37,088 nt of DNA, taken from an uncultured Kiritimatiellota bacterium (lineage in GTDB: Bacteria; Verrucomicrobiota; Kiritimatiellia; RFP12; UBA1067). The translations under genes were made by a program, and so were the position numbers. This document shows positions 8,423-16,263 of the stretch, piece by piece. The DNA is taken from assembly GCA_934635385.1 (NCBI GenBank), contig CAKTZI010000038.1, positions 1 through 37,088 of the forward strand, in the 5' to 3' direction. The notes beneath the pieces were generated by a model that saw only the letters and a program-made list of their open reading frames with translations, did not search any database and was not told where the DNA came from. How positions within the stretch are numbered: the stretch's first letter is position 1; each line of letters opens with the position of its first letter.

Positions 8423-9682
8423 ATGAAGAAAGCAGTTCTGTTCGCAAGCATTTGGGCCTGTGGCGCGTCCGTCGCGTCCGTCCCTGAAATCGCCAACGTC
8501 GTCCTCGCACAGGACCGCGGCCGGCAGGTCACGGTCACGTATGACCTCACGGGCGGCCTGGCGGCCGTGACGATGGACGTCCTGACGAACGGCGTGTCGA
8601 TTGGGTATGCGCACTTTGCCAACGCGCAGGGCGACGTCGGGGCCTACGTGGCGCCGGGCACGGGCAAAAGCATCACGTGGGATCCGCTGTCCAGCTGGCC
8701 GGGCGTCCGCACGCTCGAGCTGTCCGTCCGCCTGACGGCGCGCGCGGCGAACGTGCCGCCGGACTACCTGACGGTGGATCTCGCGGGCGAGGCGCGCGGG
8801 GCTGTGCGGCTCTATGCGGCGACGAACGACCTGCCGGAGGGCATCGGCTCCGACCTCTACCGCACGTCGAAGCTGCTGCGGCGCATTCCCGCCGCGCACC
8901 GCCTGTGGGACATGGGCGAAGACGGCGGGACGATTGCGCCGCGTCATCCGGTGGCGCTGCAGGACGACTTCTGGATCGGCGTCTTCGAGGTGACGCAGGA
9001 ACAGTGGAAGAACGTGATGGGCGACGACAAGGGCTACTTCACGGTCGACCGCGCGACGCGCCCCGTGGAGTCGGTCTCCTACTTCGAGGTGCGCGCGAAC
9101 GCAGGCGACAGGACGGCGCACTTTGCGCCCGGTGCGCCGCATACGGATTCGTTCATGGGCAAGCTCGCGAAGCTCGTCGGCAGCGGCTGGACGTTCGACC
9201 TGCCGACCGAGGCGCAGTGGGAATATGCCTGCCGGGCGGAGACGGCCACGCGCTACTACAACGGCACGGACGACGTTCAGCCGGAGGCGGTCCTCGGGCG
9301 CACGGGCAGTCCTTCGACGCCCGCGCCGGAAACCGCGCCGGCGGCTGGCGGCACGGCGCGCGTGGGCTCGCTCGCGCCGAACGGCTTTGGACTCTACGAC
9401 ATGTACGGCAACGTCTCCGAATGGTGCGTTGACTGCTATCACGAGGACAACTACGGCCAGACGCGCACGGCGGGCGAAGCGATTGACCCGTGCAACGGAC
9501 AGAATCCGATGACGACGGCGGACGACACGAACAAGAACAACACCTACGTGCGGCGCGGTGGCGGCTGGCGGGACGCGGCGGACAAGGGCACGAGCGCGAC
9601 GCGCTGGTACTGGAACACGGGCGTCAACAGCGTCGGCTTCCGCGTGATGTGCGACGGGCCGACGGCGGCGGCGCAGGACTGA
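8423..9682 (+). CDS. Secreted SUMF1/FGE-fold protein, copy 3
   Basis: ATG 8423 is preferred over the in-frame ATG at 8402 because GAGAGGTAGG is well spaced before it and the signal peptide (MKKAVLFASIWACGASVASV) begins there. The 419-residue product repeats the architecture: signal peptide, beta domain (NVVLAQDRGRQVTVTYDLTG), linker (ATNDLPEGIGSDLYRTSKLLRRIPAA, almost the same as in copy 1) and SUMF1 fold (DDFWIGVFEVTQEQW; DLPTEAQWEYACRAETATRYY; GLYDMYGNVSEWCVDCY; YVRRGGGWRDAADKG; GFRVMCDG). The usual GNVWEW tryptophan is Ser here. There is no FGE-type Cys pair. The final segment before GFR differs strongly from the other two copies. Confidence 0.8.
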   Translation: MKKAVLFASIWACGASVASVPEIANVVLAQDRGRQVTVTYDLTGGLAAVTMDVLTNGVSIGYAHFANAQGDVGAYVAPGTGKSITWDPLSSWPGVRTLELSVRLTARAANVPPDYLTVDLAGEARGAVRLYAATNDLPEGIGSDLYRTSKLLRRIPAAHRLWDMGEDGGTIAPRHPVALQDDFWIGVFEVTQEQWKNVMGDDKGYFTVDRATRPVESVSYFEVRANAGDRTAHFAPGAPHTDSFMGKLAKLVGSGWTFDLPTEAQWEYACRAETATRYYNGTDDVQPEAVLGRTGSPSTPAPETAPAAGGTARVGSLAPNGFGLYDMYGNVSEWCVDCYHEDNYGQTRTAGEAIDPCNGQNPMTTADDTNKNNTYVRRGGGWRDAADKGTSATRWYWNTGVNSVGFRVMCDGPTAAAQD

Positions 9683-9696
9683 ACGAAGGGGGCGGC

Positions 9697-12600
9697 ATGG
9701 ATGGACGGTGGACGGTTGGCGGGATGATGGCGCTTCTCGGCGGCGTGGCGGGGGCCGCGTCGTTCGGGGACGCCCGGCTGGAGATCTCGTTTGACGACCG
9801 CACGGGCGCGGTGACGTATGCGGCGGACGGCGTGGTGCGCCTCGTGCCGGATCCGGCCGCGCCGCGCGTCGTGGCGGTCGGCGAAGGCGGGCCGGACGGC
9901 TTTGACGCCCTGTCCGCGCCGGAGCGCTTCGAGGGCGTCGTGCAGGAGCCCGACGGGACGCTCACGGCGACCTACGTGACGGGGGACTGGCGGACGCGGG
10001 TGCATCACGCGCTCCTGCCCGAAAAGCGGATGGTGCGCCGCTGGCTGACCTTCGAGACGACGGCGGCCGACAGGCGGCGGTTCAGCGGCGTGACGCTCGC
10101 GGCGGGCAAGGTCGTCTGCGCGACGCCGAAGGGCGGCTACTTCCTGCCGTGTTCCTATCCGCCGCGCCGCTACGCGCAGGGCGATTTCCGGCCGGGGCGG
10201 CATCGCACGGCCTACAGCTGGACGGTCGCGCCGGCGGTCGGCGACGACGGCGCGGGGCTGAACGTCATTCACTGCCTCGACACGCTCCAGCCCTATTCGG
10301 ATTCCGCGAAGACGCACGTGACGGAACGCGCCGACGGCTATCGCCTCAGCGCGTCGTTCTACGCGCGTGGCTACGCGCATCCGGGCAAGCCCCAGCAGGT
10401 CGGCGACGACTGGCTCGTCTTCGGGAAGGGGACGGACGAGGACGCCCTGCTCGCCTTGCACGACTGGTACCGCGCGGCGGGGCGTCTGCCGCCGGCTGAC
10501 CGTCCCGAAGGCCGGATGCGCCGTCAGGTCGTCTACTCGAACCATCCGCGCGGCAAGGCGGAATTCGACGCGGCGGACGCGGGCGGCTTCAACGTCGCGC
10601 AGGGCTATCTGCCGTTCATCCGGGCGCTGGGCGCGAAGACGATCTGGATGCGGCCCGTCACGTGGCCGGGACCTTATGTGCCGGACGACCTCTACCGCCT
10701 GATGGCCGGCATCGGGACGGAGGACGATCTCCGCGCCTATGTCCGCGCGGCGCACGCCCAGGGGCTGGAGGTCTGGGGCGACGCCGTGCCGCACGGCGGG
10801 AACTCGAACGGCCCGCGCGCGAAGGCGCACCCGGAGTTCGTCTGCAAGCGCGAGGACGGACGCGACCAGGACACGTTCTGGGCCTACGACTTCAACTGGC
10901 CGACGTGGATCTCGACCTTTGGCGACTGGATCGAGTGGGCGACGCGGCGGTTCGAGCTGGACGGCTGGCGCATGGACGTGCCGGGCGGGTCGCGCTTCCC
11001 GAACTGGAATCCGGCGGCGCCGTATGCGCGCGCCAGCTACGCGCAGCGGCAGGGCGGCATCGCGCAGCAGCGGTCGATCCGCGCCGCCGCGCGGCGGGCG
11101 AACCCGAACGCCGTCACGCTGGGCGAGGAGAACGAAAGCCTGTGGAGCGCCGTGGCCGACGCCATCTACGACCAGCTCCTCTGCCACGTCCATTTCCACG
11201 ACTTCCGCGAGCGCGACGCGGCCTCCGTCGTCCGCGACCTGCGGCGCTGGCTGCACGAGCAGAAGTACGCCTACATGCCGGGGACGAACTGGATGCGCTA
11301 TCCCGAAAGCCACGACTCGATGATGGCCGAGAACCTGTGGGGACGCGCCTGCACGACGGCGCTGATGGCGCTGTGCGCGTGGATCGATGGCTTCCCGCTC
11401 GTCTACGAGCAGGGGGAGGAGGGCGCGTTCGAGACGTACCGCCGCATCTTCGCGATCCGCGCGGCCGTGCCGGAACTGACCATGGGCGACGCCGACTACC
11501 TGTCCTACCCGTCCGCGCCGGGCGTCTTCGCCTGCGTGCGGACGCTGCCCGACACGGCGTCGGTCGTGCTGATCAACTTCAACGACCATCCGGCGGACGG
11601 CCTGCCGCCGTTCGGCTACGCGGTGCGCCGCCTGAAGGGCGCGCCGGTCGAGAGCCTGCTGAAGGAACAGAAGCCCTATCTCCCGACGCGGACGGGTCCG
11701 GTGGCGTGTGCGCCGGCACCCGGCGGCGTGACGCTTGCGGGCGGCGCGGTGGCCGAGCTGCGCGACCTCACGAACGGCGTCGTGCGCGCGCCGTATGCGC
11801 TCGCGTGCGTGCCGACGGCGGACGGTCTGCGGCTGTCGGTGTCCGACTGGGCGGGGCTCGACCCGTCCAAGGTGCGCCTGGCGATCCGCTTCGCCGGGAC
11901 CGAACGCTGGTTCGCCCACGCGGCGGAAGGCAGCTTCGAGAGCCCGTATTACGTCTGGCATCCCGACCGGGACGTCGTCTGGGCCTGGGGGCGCGGACAC
12001 CAGCGCGTCGAGACGGCTGTGCGCTGGTCGAGCGCGGCGCATCCGTTCGGCTTCGGCCGGCGGCACGCGGAAGTCGGCTCGGTCGCGGGCGACACGGCGG
12101 TCTCGGTTTCGGGGTTTGCGGAGGGCTCCCTGGTCGAGCTGCGGGATCGGCTCGGCGGCGAACGCGGGCTGGCGGCGACGCTGTCCGCCAAGGCGGCGAA
12201 GGACTTCGCCTGCGTCGTCTCGGAGGGTCCGGCGGACGCGGCGTGCGCGGATCGCGGCGTCGGGACGGGCGACAACCGGCTGCGCGTCTCGGCGGGCGGC
12301 TGGACGTATGAGGACGGGAAACTGAAAGTCCGCCTCTACAACAGCGGCGCGATCGCCGGCGTGTGGACGCGCGGCGCGGACGGCGCCTGGCGGGAGGAGA
12401 TCGGGCTGACGGGCTATCGCGGCACCAAGACGACCGAGCACCGTCCGACGCTCGGCTGGCGGCTGCGCGACGAGAACGTGTCCGAGCAGTCCTACGACTG
12501 CTACGGCACGACCGTCCTCGCGCACGGCTCGAACGACACGCTGCGCCTGTCGTTCCGGAATGTCCGCCCGAAGCTCTTCGGGAAGCGCTACCTGACGAGC

Positions 12601-14436
12601 GACATCGAGATGGCCGTCGACTACGTCTTCGGGCGCGACACGGGCGCGTTCCGCACGGAGACCTACTTCCGCCTGGCGCGGGGCGCGCTCGGCAAGGCGA
12701 ACGGCATCTGGGAATACCGTCTGCGCCGTCCGCCGGGCGCGCGCGGCACGGTCGGCGACTTCCGCTTCACCGGCAAGCGTCCGGTGCGCACGGTGACGGA
12801 CGACGGTGAGATGCGCTGGATCTACCACGACGCCGAGACGCCCGACTTCACGGCGCCGCCCGACTGGATTCACCGCATCGGCTGGACGTTCCGCGCGGCG
12901 GCGCCGGAGCTGCCGTTCGTCGACCTGACGCGCCCGGCGTCCGTGACGGTTGACGGCGAGGCGGCGGGCGATGCGGTGACGGTCGCCGCCGACGGACAGG
13001 TCACGATCCGTTCGGAGAAGCCTCTGTCGTGGGTGCGGCTCGCGTGGCCGGCCCGGTTCGCGGCGGGGACGAAGGTGCTCGGCGGCGAGTTCGAGCGCAC
13101 CTACGGCGACAGCGCGTGGCACACGCTGGGCGACCCGAAGGACGTGCCGCCGCGCGGCGGGGCGATGCCCTGGTATTTCCTGGTGACGGGCGGACGACGC
13201 ACGGACGGCTATGGCCTGGCGGTTCAGCCGAATGTCCTCGCGGCGTGGCACGTGGCGACCAACCGCGTCGAGCTCGTGCTGGACTGCCGCGCCGGGGCGC
13301 GTCCCGTGCATCTCGGCGGACGGACGCTGAACGCCTGTCGGCTCGTCTCGCGCCGGGGGGCGGATGGCGAGCGGCCCTTTGCCGCCGGGCGGGCGTTCTG
13401 CCGTCAGATGTGTCCGTCGCCACGCTTGCCGAAGGAACACGTCTATGGCTACAACGACTGGTATTGCGCCTACGGCAAGAACACGGCGACGAACTTCCTT
13501 GCCGATGCCGCGTTCATCTGTTCGCTGGTCAAGGGCGAAAAGGTTCGCCCGTTCGTCGTGGTGGATGACGGTTGGCAGGCGAACGAGTCGGTCTACAGCC
13601 CCGTGCCGGCGGGGACGCGGTGGGCGGGCGTCAATGCCCGCTGGGGGATGCCGATGGACGAGGTGGCGCGCCGCGTGAAGGCGCTGGAGGCGCGGCCGGG
13701 GCTGTGGTATCGGCCGTTTCTGCCGGATGCCGGGGACGTGAAGGGCGCCGTCCCGATCGACCCGACGGACCCGGCCCTGCCGGGGCGCATCCGCACGGAG
13801 ATGCGGCGTTTCGTCGATTGGGGGTACGAACTCGTCAAGATCGACTTCATCACGAGCGACTGGTGCGGCGCCTGGGGCTACAGGTTCGGCGACTCGCCGG
13901 TCGTGCGTCCGCTGCCGGCGTGGCGCGACGAGACGCGCACGACCGCCGAAGTCGTGAAGGGGCTGTATGCGGCGATGCGCGAAGGCGCGGGCGAAGGCAC
14001 GCTGATCATTGGCTGCAACGCGCTGGATCACTTGGCGGCGGGGCTCTTCGAGCTGCAGCGCACGGGCGACGACACGAGCGGCACGGAGTGGGACCGCACG
14101 CGGCGCATGGGGCCCAACACGCTCGGCATGCGGGCGATCCACGACCGCACGTTCTACGCGGTCGACGGCGACTGCTTCGGGCTGGTGAACGCGGGCGACG
14201 TGCCGGACCGCCTCAATCTCCGGTGGCTCGACCTGCTCGCGCGGTCGGGGACGGCGCTCTTCGTGTCGTGGAAGCGGCAGCTCACGACGCCGCAGACTGC
14301 CGAAGCGCTGGAAAGGGCCCTGCGCCGCGCGGCGCGCGCCCAGCCGACCGGCGAGCCGCTGGACTGGCTGGACACGCCGCGTCCGCAGCGCTGGGACTTC
14401 GGCGGCGAGCGCGTCTCCTACAGCTGGGACGAGTAG
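9697..14436 (+). CDS. Giant secreted glycosidase: GH13-like barrel fused to GH36-like alpha-galactosidase barrel
   Basis: The 1579-residue protein is open without a break from ATG 9697 and begins with a signal peptide (MMALLGGVAGAAS, cleavage near 21). The first half contains a GH13-type TIM barrel with all three expected acids: D427 in GWRMDVP (nucleophile), E477 in LGEENES (acid/base) and D540 in PESHDS (third Asp). After a beta-rich middle (about 600-1200), the last 350 residues form a second barrel of GH36/GH27 type: YGYNDWYCAYGKN, VVVDDGWQ, LVKIDFITSDW with D1383 as likely nucleophile, and QRTGDDTSGTEWD with D1459 as likely acid/base. It should act on alpha-linked glycans or galactosides outside the cytoplasm. 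GGGGGCGGC four bases before ATG gives only a modest ribosome site. It is 14 bases downstream of the SUMF1 genes, so probably in the same operon. The exact substrates are unknown. Confidence 0.8.
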   Translation: MDGRWTVGGMMALLGGVAGAASFGDARLEISFDDRTGAVTYAADGVVRLVPDPAAPRVVAVGEGGPDGFDALSAPERFEGVVQEPDGTLTATYVTGDWRTRVHHALLPEKRMVRRWLTFETTAADRRRFSGVTLAAGKVVCATPKGGYFLPCSYPPRRYAQGDFRPGRHRTAYSWTVAPAVGDDGAGLNVIHCLDTLQPYSDSAKTHVTERADGYRLSASFYARGYAHPGKPQQVGDDWLVFGKGTDEDALLALHDWYRAAGRLPPADRPEGRMRRQVVYSNHPRGKAEFDAADAGGFNVAQGYLPFIRALGAKTIWMRPVTWPGPYVPDDLYRLMAGIGTEDDLRAYVRAAHAQGLEVWGDAVPHGGNSNGPRAKAHPEFVCKREDGRDQDTFWAYDFNWPTWISTFGDWIEWATRRFELDGWRMDVPGGSRFPNWNPAAPYARASYAQRQGGIAQQRSIRAAARRANPNAVTLGEENESLWSAVADAIYDQLLCHVHFHDFRERDAASVVRDLRRWLHEQKYAYMPGTNWMRYPESHDSMMAENLWGRACTTALMALCAWIDGFPLVYEQGEEGAFETYRRIFAIRAAVPELTMGDADYLSYPSAPGVFACVRTLPDTASVVLINFNDHPADGLPPFGYAVRRLKGAPVESLLKEQKPYLPTRTGPVACAPAPGGVTLAGGAVAELRDLTNGVVRAPYALACVPTADGLRLSVSDWAGLDPSKVRLAIRFAGTERWFAHAAEGSFESPYYVWHPDRDVVWAWGRGHQRVETAVRWSSAAHPFGFGRRHAEVGSVAGDTAVSVSGFAEGSLVELRDRLGGERGLAATLSAKAAKDFACVVSEGPADAACADRGVGTGDNRLRVSAGGWTYEDGKLKVRLYNSGAIAGVWTRGADGAWREEIGLTGYRGTKTTEHRPTLGWRLRDENVSEQSYDCYGTTVLAHGSNDTLRLSFRNVRPKLFGKRYLTSDIEMAVDYVFGRDTGAFRTETYFRLARGALGKANGIWEYRLRRPPGARGTVGDFRFTGKRPVRTVTDDGEMRWIYHDAETPDFTAPPDWIHRIGWTFRAAAPELPFVDLTRPASVTVDGEAAGDAVTVAADGQVTIRSEKPLSWVRLAWPARFAAGTKVLGGEFERTYGDSAWHTLGDPKDVPPRGGAMPWYFLVTGGRRTDGYGLAVQPNVLAAWHVATNRVELVLDCRAGARPVHLGGRTLNACRLVSRRGADGERPFAAGRAFCRQMCPSPRLPKEHVYGYNDWYCAYGKNTATNFLADAAFICSLVKGEKVRPFVVVDDGWQANESVYSPVPAGTRWAGVNARWGMPMDEVARRVKALEARPGLWYRPFLPDAGDVKGAVPIDPTDPALPGRIRTEMRRFVDWGYELVKIDFITSDWCGAWGYRFGDSPVVRPLPAWRDETRTTAEVVKGLYAAMREGAGEGTLIIGCNALDHLAAGLFELQRTGDDTSGTEWDRTRRMGPNTLGMRAIHDRTFYAVDGDCFGLVNAGDVPDRLNLRWLDLLARSGTALFVSWKRQLTTPQTAEALERALRRAARAQPTGEPLDWLDTPRPQRWDFGGERVSYSWDE

Positions 14437-14456
14437 GAAAGAGGAAAGCCTTCGGC

Positions 14457-14660
14457 ATGACAAACAGACGCGCGTTCATCGTGGGGTGCGCATCGGCGGC
14501 TTTCGTCGGTGACGCATTTGGGGAAAGCGTCCTGGGGACGTCCTGGGGACAGACCCTAGCTGTTCTGGGGACAGACCCCGCCGTTTCCTGTGCGCGTCCC
14601 GGGGACAGGCCCTCTCGGTCTAGGGAACAGGCCCCAGGGTCTGCCGTCGAAAACGCCTGA
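14457..14660 (+). pseudogene. Broken remnant of a twin-arginine signal protein, overrun by REP elements
   Basis: ATG 14457 follows GAAAGAGGAAAG and encodes MTNRRAFIVGCASAAFVGDA, which looks like a Tat signal (Arg-Arg then a hydrophobic, small-residue run). After about 24 residues the frame enters the GGGGACAGACCC repeat array and encodes only repeat-derived peptide until TGA 14658-14660. The likely reading is that a gene beginning here, directly after the glycosidase, lost its body when the repeat array or transposase module arrived. It could also be a chance ORF. Confidence 0.45.
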
Positions 14661-14779
14661 AAGCCGAAACTTTTGCTCGGTTAACGGTCATCCCCTTGGG
14701 GACAGGCCCCCACCATACGTGTAGCCAGCCGTGGGGACAGACCCCGTCCGATGTCCTGTCCAATGCGGGGACAGGCCCC
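14534..14779 (+). repeat. REP-like array of GGGGACAGRCCCC elements
   Basis: Eight copies or part copies of the element lie at 14534 (partial), 14545-14556, 14567-14579, 14601-14612, 14623-14635 (GGGAACAGGCCCC), 14698-14711, 14733-14745 and 14767-14779. Each is an imperfect palindrome (GGGG..CCCC) with a central ACAGR, all in the same orientation, with unrelated DNA between. They occupy the gap between the glycosidase and a REP-associated transposase; such transposases mobilise short palindromes of this kind. Confidence 0.8.
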
Positions 14780-14796
14780 GCCGGCGGACCCTGAAC

Positions 14797-14835
14797 CTTA
14801 AGAAATCTTAAGGCAGATCTTAAGGTAGTCTTAAG
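14797..14835 (+). repeat. Four helically phased CTTAAG sites upstream of the transposase gene
   Basis: CTTAAG occurs at 14797-14802, 14807-14812, 14819-14824 and 14830-14835, starting 10, 12 and 11 bases apart, so all face nearly the same side of the helix. Most are in the context TCTTAAGG. They sit about 90 bases before the transposase ATG and may be an operator or a binding site for the transposase or a host protein. Confidence 0.6.
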
Positions 14836-14925
14836 GTATCTTCCGCGGAAATATGCCATACTGTCTCCCGTCCGGGCGGATGGGCCGTCCGGCGACAACG
14901 AAACACTAAGAAGGAGAAGACGGAA

Positions 14926-15816
14926 ATGGCAAGGACGAACAGGATCAAGTCCGACGGCGACGCGCACTACCACGTCATGTCGCGGACGAACGGCAGGAGG
15001 ATGCTCTTCGAGCGGGGCAAGGTCAAGGCGGAGCTCGTCGACGCGCTCAGGCGCGCGGCGGCGTTCAGCGGCGTGGAGCTCAAGGCCTACGCGGCGATGG
15101 ACAACCACTTCCACGCCGTCGTGAAGGTGGTGAAGCCCGACGCGCCCGTGGGCGCGGAGGAGCTTCTCCGGCGCGTGGGCGCGCTGAAGGGCGAGCGAGA
15201 GAGGTGCGCGTACGCCGAGCGCTGGAGACGGCTCGCGCGCGCCGGCGACGAGGCTGCGCTCGCGGCCGAGCAGGAGCGGCTTCGGGTGCGGATGCACGAC
15301 GTGAGCGAGTTCGTGAAGACGTTCAAGGAGGAGTTCGACCGCGCGTACAAGCGCGAGCGGCCGTACTGCGGCAGCATCTGGTCGGGACGCTTCACGTCGA
15401 CGCTCATCGAGGATGGCGTGTATCTCGCGCGGTGCAGGCGGTACGTCGTCTACAATCCCGTCCGCGCGGGTCTTGTCTCACAGGCAAAGGATTACCCTTG
15501 GTGTTGGAGCGAGGACGACGAGCCGTTCTTCGCGGGGACAGGCCCCGGCGGATCTGGTGCCGACGGTCGATGCGGGGACGACGGGGCGGACGGCTCTGCG
15601 GGGCCTGTCCCCGGGGAATGGTGGCTGCGGAGGGTGGCGCAGATCGGGGCGGGGAAGGTGTTCGGGAGCGCGGGGTTCGTCTTGCGGACGGCGGCTGCGC
15701 TGGGCGACCGGTTCCGGTCGCGGCGCGTGGGGCCTGTCCCCGTCGGCGGGATCGGCTATTCGACGCACGGCTGGCGGCTCGCGAAGGAGGCGGAGAGGGC
15801 AGGACACGCGGCGTGA
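14926..15816 (+). CDS. REP-associated tyrosine transposase (RAYT, Y1 transposase family)
   Basis: The 296-residue protein belongs to the IS200-like HUH enzymes that cut and rejoin single-stranded DNA at REP palindromes. It shows the opening KSDGDAHYHVMSRTNGR, the HUH motif in AMDNHFHAVVKVV (about 62-74), the GSIWSGRFTSTLIEDGVYLARC segment and the family signature YVVYNPVRAGLV near 175-186. AAGGAGAAG precedes ATG 14926. The normal domain ends near residue 195; the rest (about 100 residues) includes peptides such as AGTGPGG and GPVPGEW encoded by three REP copies inside the gene. Arg codons AGG and CGG are more frequent than in neighbours, a sign of foreign origin. The nearby arrays are its likely substrate. 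Confidence 0.85.
   Translation: MARTNRIKSDGDAHYHVMSRTNGRRMLFERGKVKAELVDALRRAAAFSGVELKAYAAMDNHFHAVVKVVKPDAPVGAEELLRRVGALKGERERCAYAERWRRLARAGDEAALAAEQERLRVRMHDVSEFVKTFKEEFDRAYKRERPYCGSIWSGRFTSTLIEDGVYLARCRRYVVYNPVRAGLVSQAKDYPWCWSEDDEPFFAGTGPGGSGADGRCGDDGADGSAGPVPGEWWLRRVAQIGAGKVFGSAGFVLRTAAALGDRFRSRRVGPVPVGGIGYSTHGWRLAKEAERAGHAA
15534..15741 (+). repeat. Three REP copies inside the transposase coding region
   Basis: GGGGACAGGCCCC at 15534-15546 is in the direct orientation; GGGGCCTGTCCCC at 15600-15612 and 15729-15741 are inverted copies. They are read through in frame. The direct copy and the following inverted one could fold as a long hairpin in the mRNA or in single-stranded DNA. Confidence 0.75.
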
Positions 15817-15822
15817 GAGGGC

Positions 15823-15860
15823 GGCGGCGAACGGGTCTCCTGGAACTAGGACGAGCAGGA
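15823..15860 (+). pseudogene. Degenerate copy of the glycosidase 3' end
   Basis: Bases 15823-15860 match 14401-14438, the last codons of the giant glycosidase, at 31 of 38 positions. In frame it would read GGERVSWN-stop-DE, against GGERVSYSWDE-stop. It is either the tail of a lost paralogue or part of an old duplication at the edge of the REP/RAYT module. Confidence 0.5.
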
Positions 15861-15883
15861 GGTCTCGTTTATCTGATTACCCC

Positions 15884-15912
15884 TTGCGCGCGCGCGGCGC
15901 GTTTGGTATACT
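15884..15912 (+). promoter_or_regulatory. rpsP promoter
   Basis: TTGCGC at 15884-15889 and TATACT at 15907-15912 are 17 bases apart, and the -10 is extended (TGG before it). The start codon follows 40 bases later with a purine-rich AAGAGAAGAAG leader. Confidence 0.7.
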
Positions 15913-15952
15913 ACGCGCCAATTCATTCACCGAAGAAAAGAGAAGAAGACAC

Positions 15953-16252
15953 ATGGTCAAGATCAGAATGCGTCGCACGGGCTGCACGAACCACGCGACC
16001 TACCGTATCGTCGCGGCGGACGAGCGTTCGCCCCGCGACGGCAAGTTCCTTGAGATCCTGGGCTGGTACGACACTCAGATCAAGGAGAACAACTTCAAGC
16101 TCGACCTCGCGCGCGTCGACTACTGGATCTCGAAGGGCGCGAAGCCCTCGACCACGGTCGCGTCGCTCATCCGTCGCGCCAAGAACCCCAATCTGAAGCC
16201 GCACCACGCGACCAAGGCGAAGGCCCCGGCCAAGTCGGAAGCGAAGGCCTAA
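15953..16252 (+). CDS. rpsP: 30S ribosomal protein S16
   Basis: The 99-residue protein matches S16 in length and sequence: MVKIRMRRTG start, YRIVAADERSPRDGKFLEILGWYDT and the YWISKGAKPSTTVASLIRRA segment. S16 binds 16S rRNA in the body of the small subunit and assists its assembly. A lysine/alanine-rich tail (KAKAPAKSEAKA) is a normal extension. It is followed 11 bases later by rplS; the rimM and trmD genes that often lie between the two are absent here. Confidence 0.95.
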   Translation: MVKIRMRRTGCTNHATYRIVAADERSPRDGKFLEILGWYDTQIKENNFKLDLARVDYWISKGAKPSTTVASLIRRAKNPNLKPHHATKAKAPAKSEAKA

Positions 16253-16263
16253 GGAGGTAGATC

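Noticed and set aside
5669..9442. Long minus-strand open frame opposite the SUMF1-fold genes
   Set aside because: Same GC effect; no motif or ribosome site, and the plus-strand genes have signal peptides and Shine-Dalgarno sites.
5744..9682. True formylglycine-generating enzymes for sulfatases
   Set aside because: The paired cysteines of the copper site before the GFR motif are absent in all three, and no sulfatase is in the window.
9544..14463. Very long minus-strand open frame opposite the glycosidase
   Set aside because: It is an artefact of high GC third positions on the coding strand. Its product is an Arg/Ala/Val-rich string with no domains, while the plus strand has catalytic motifs throughout.
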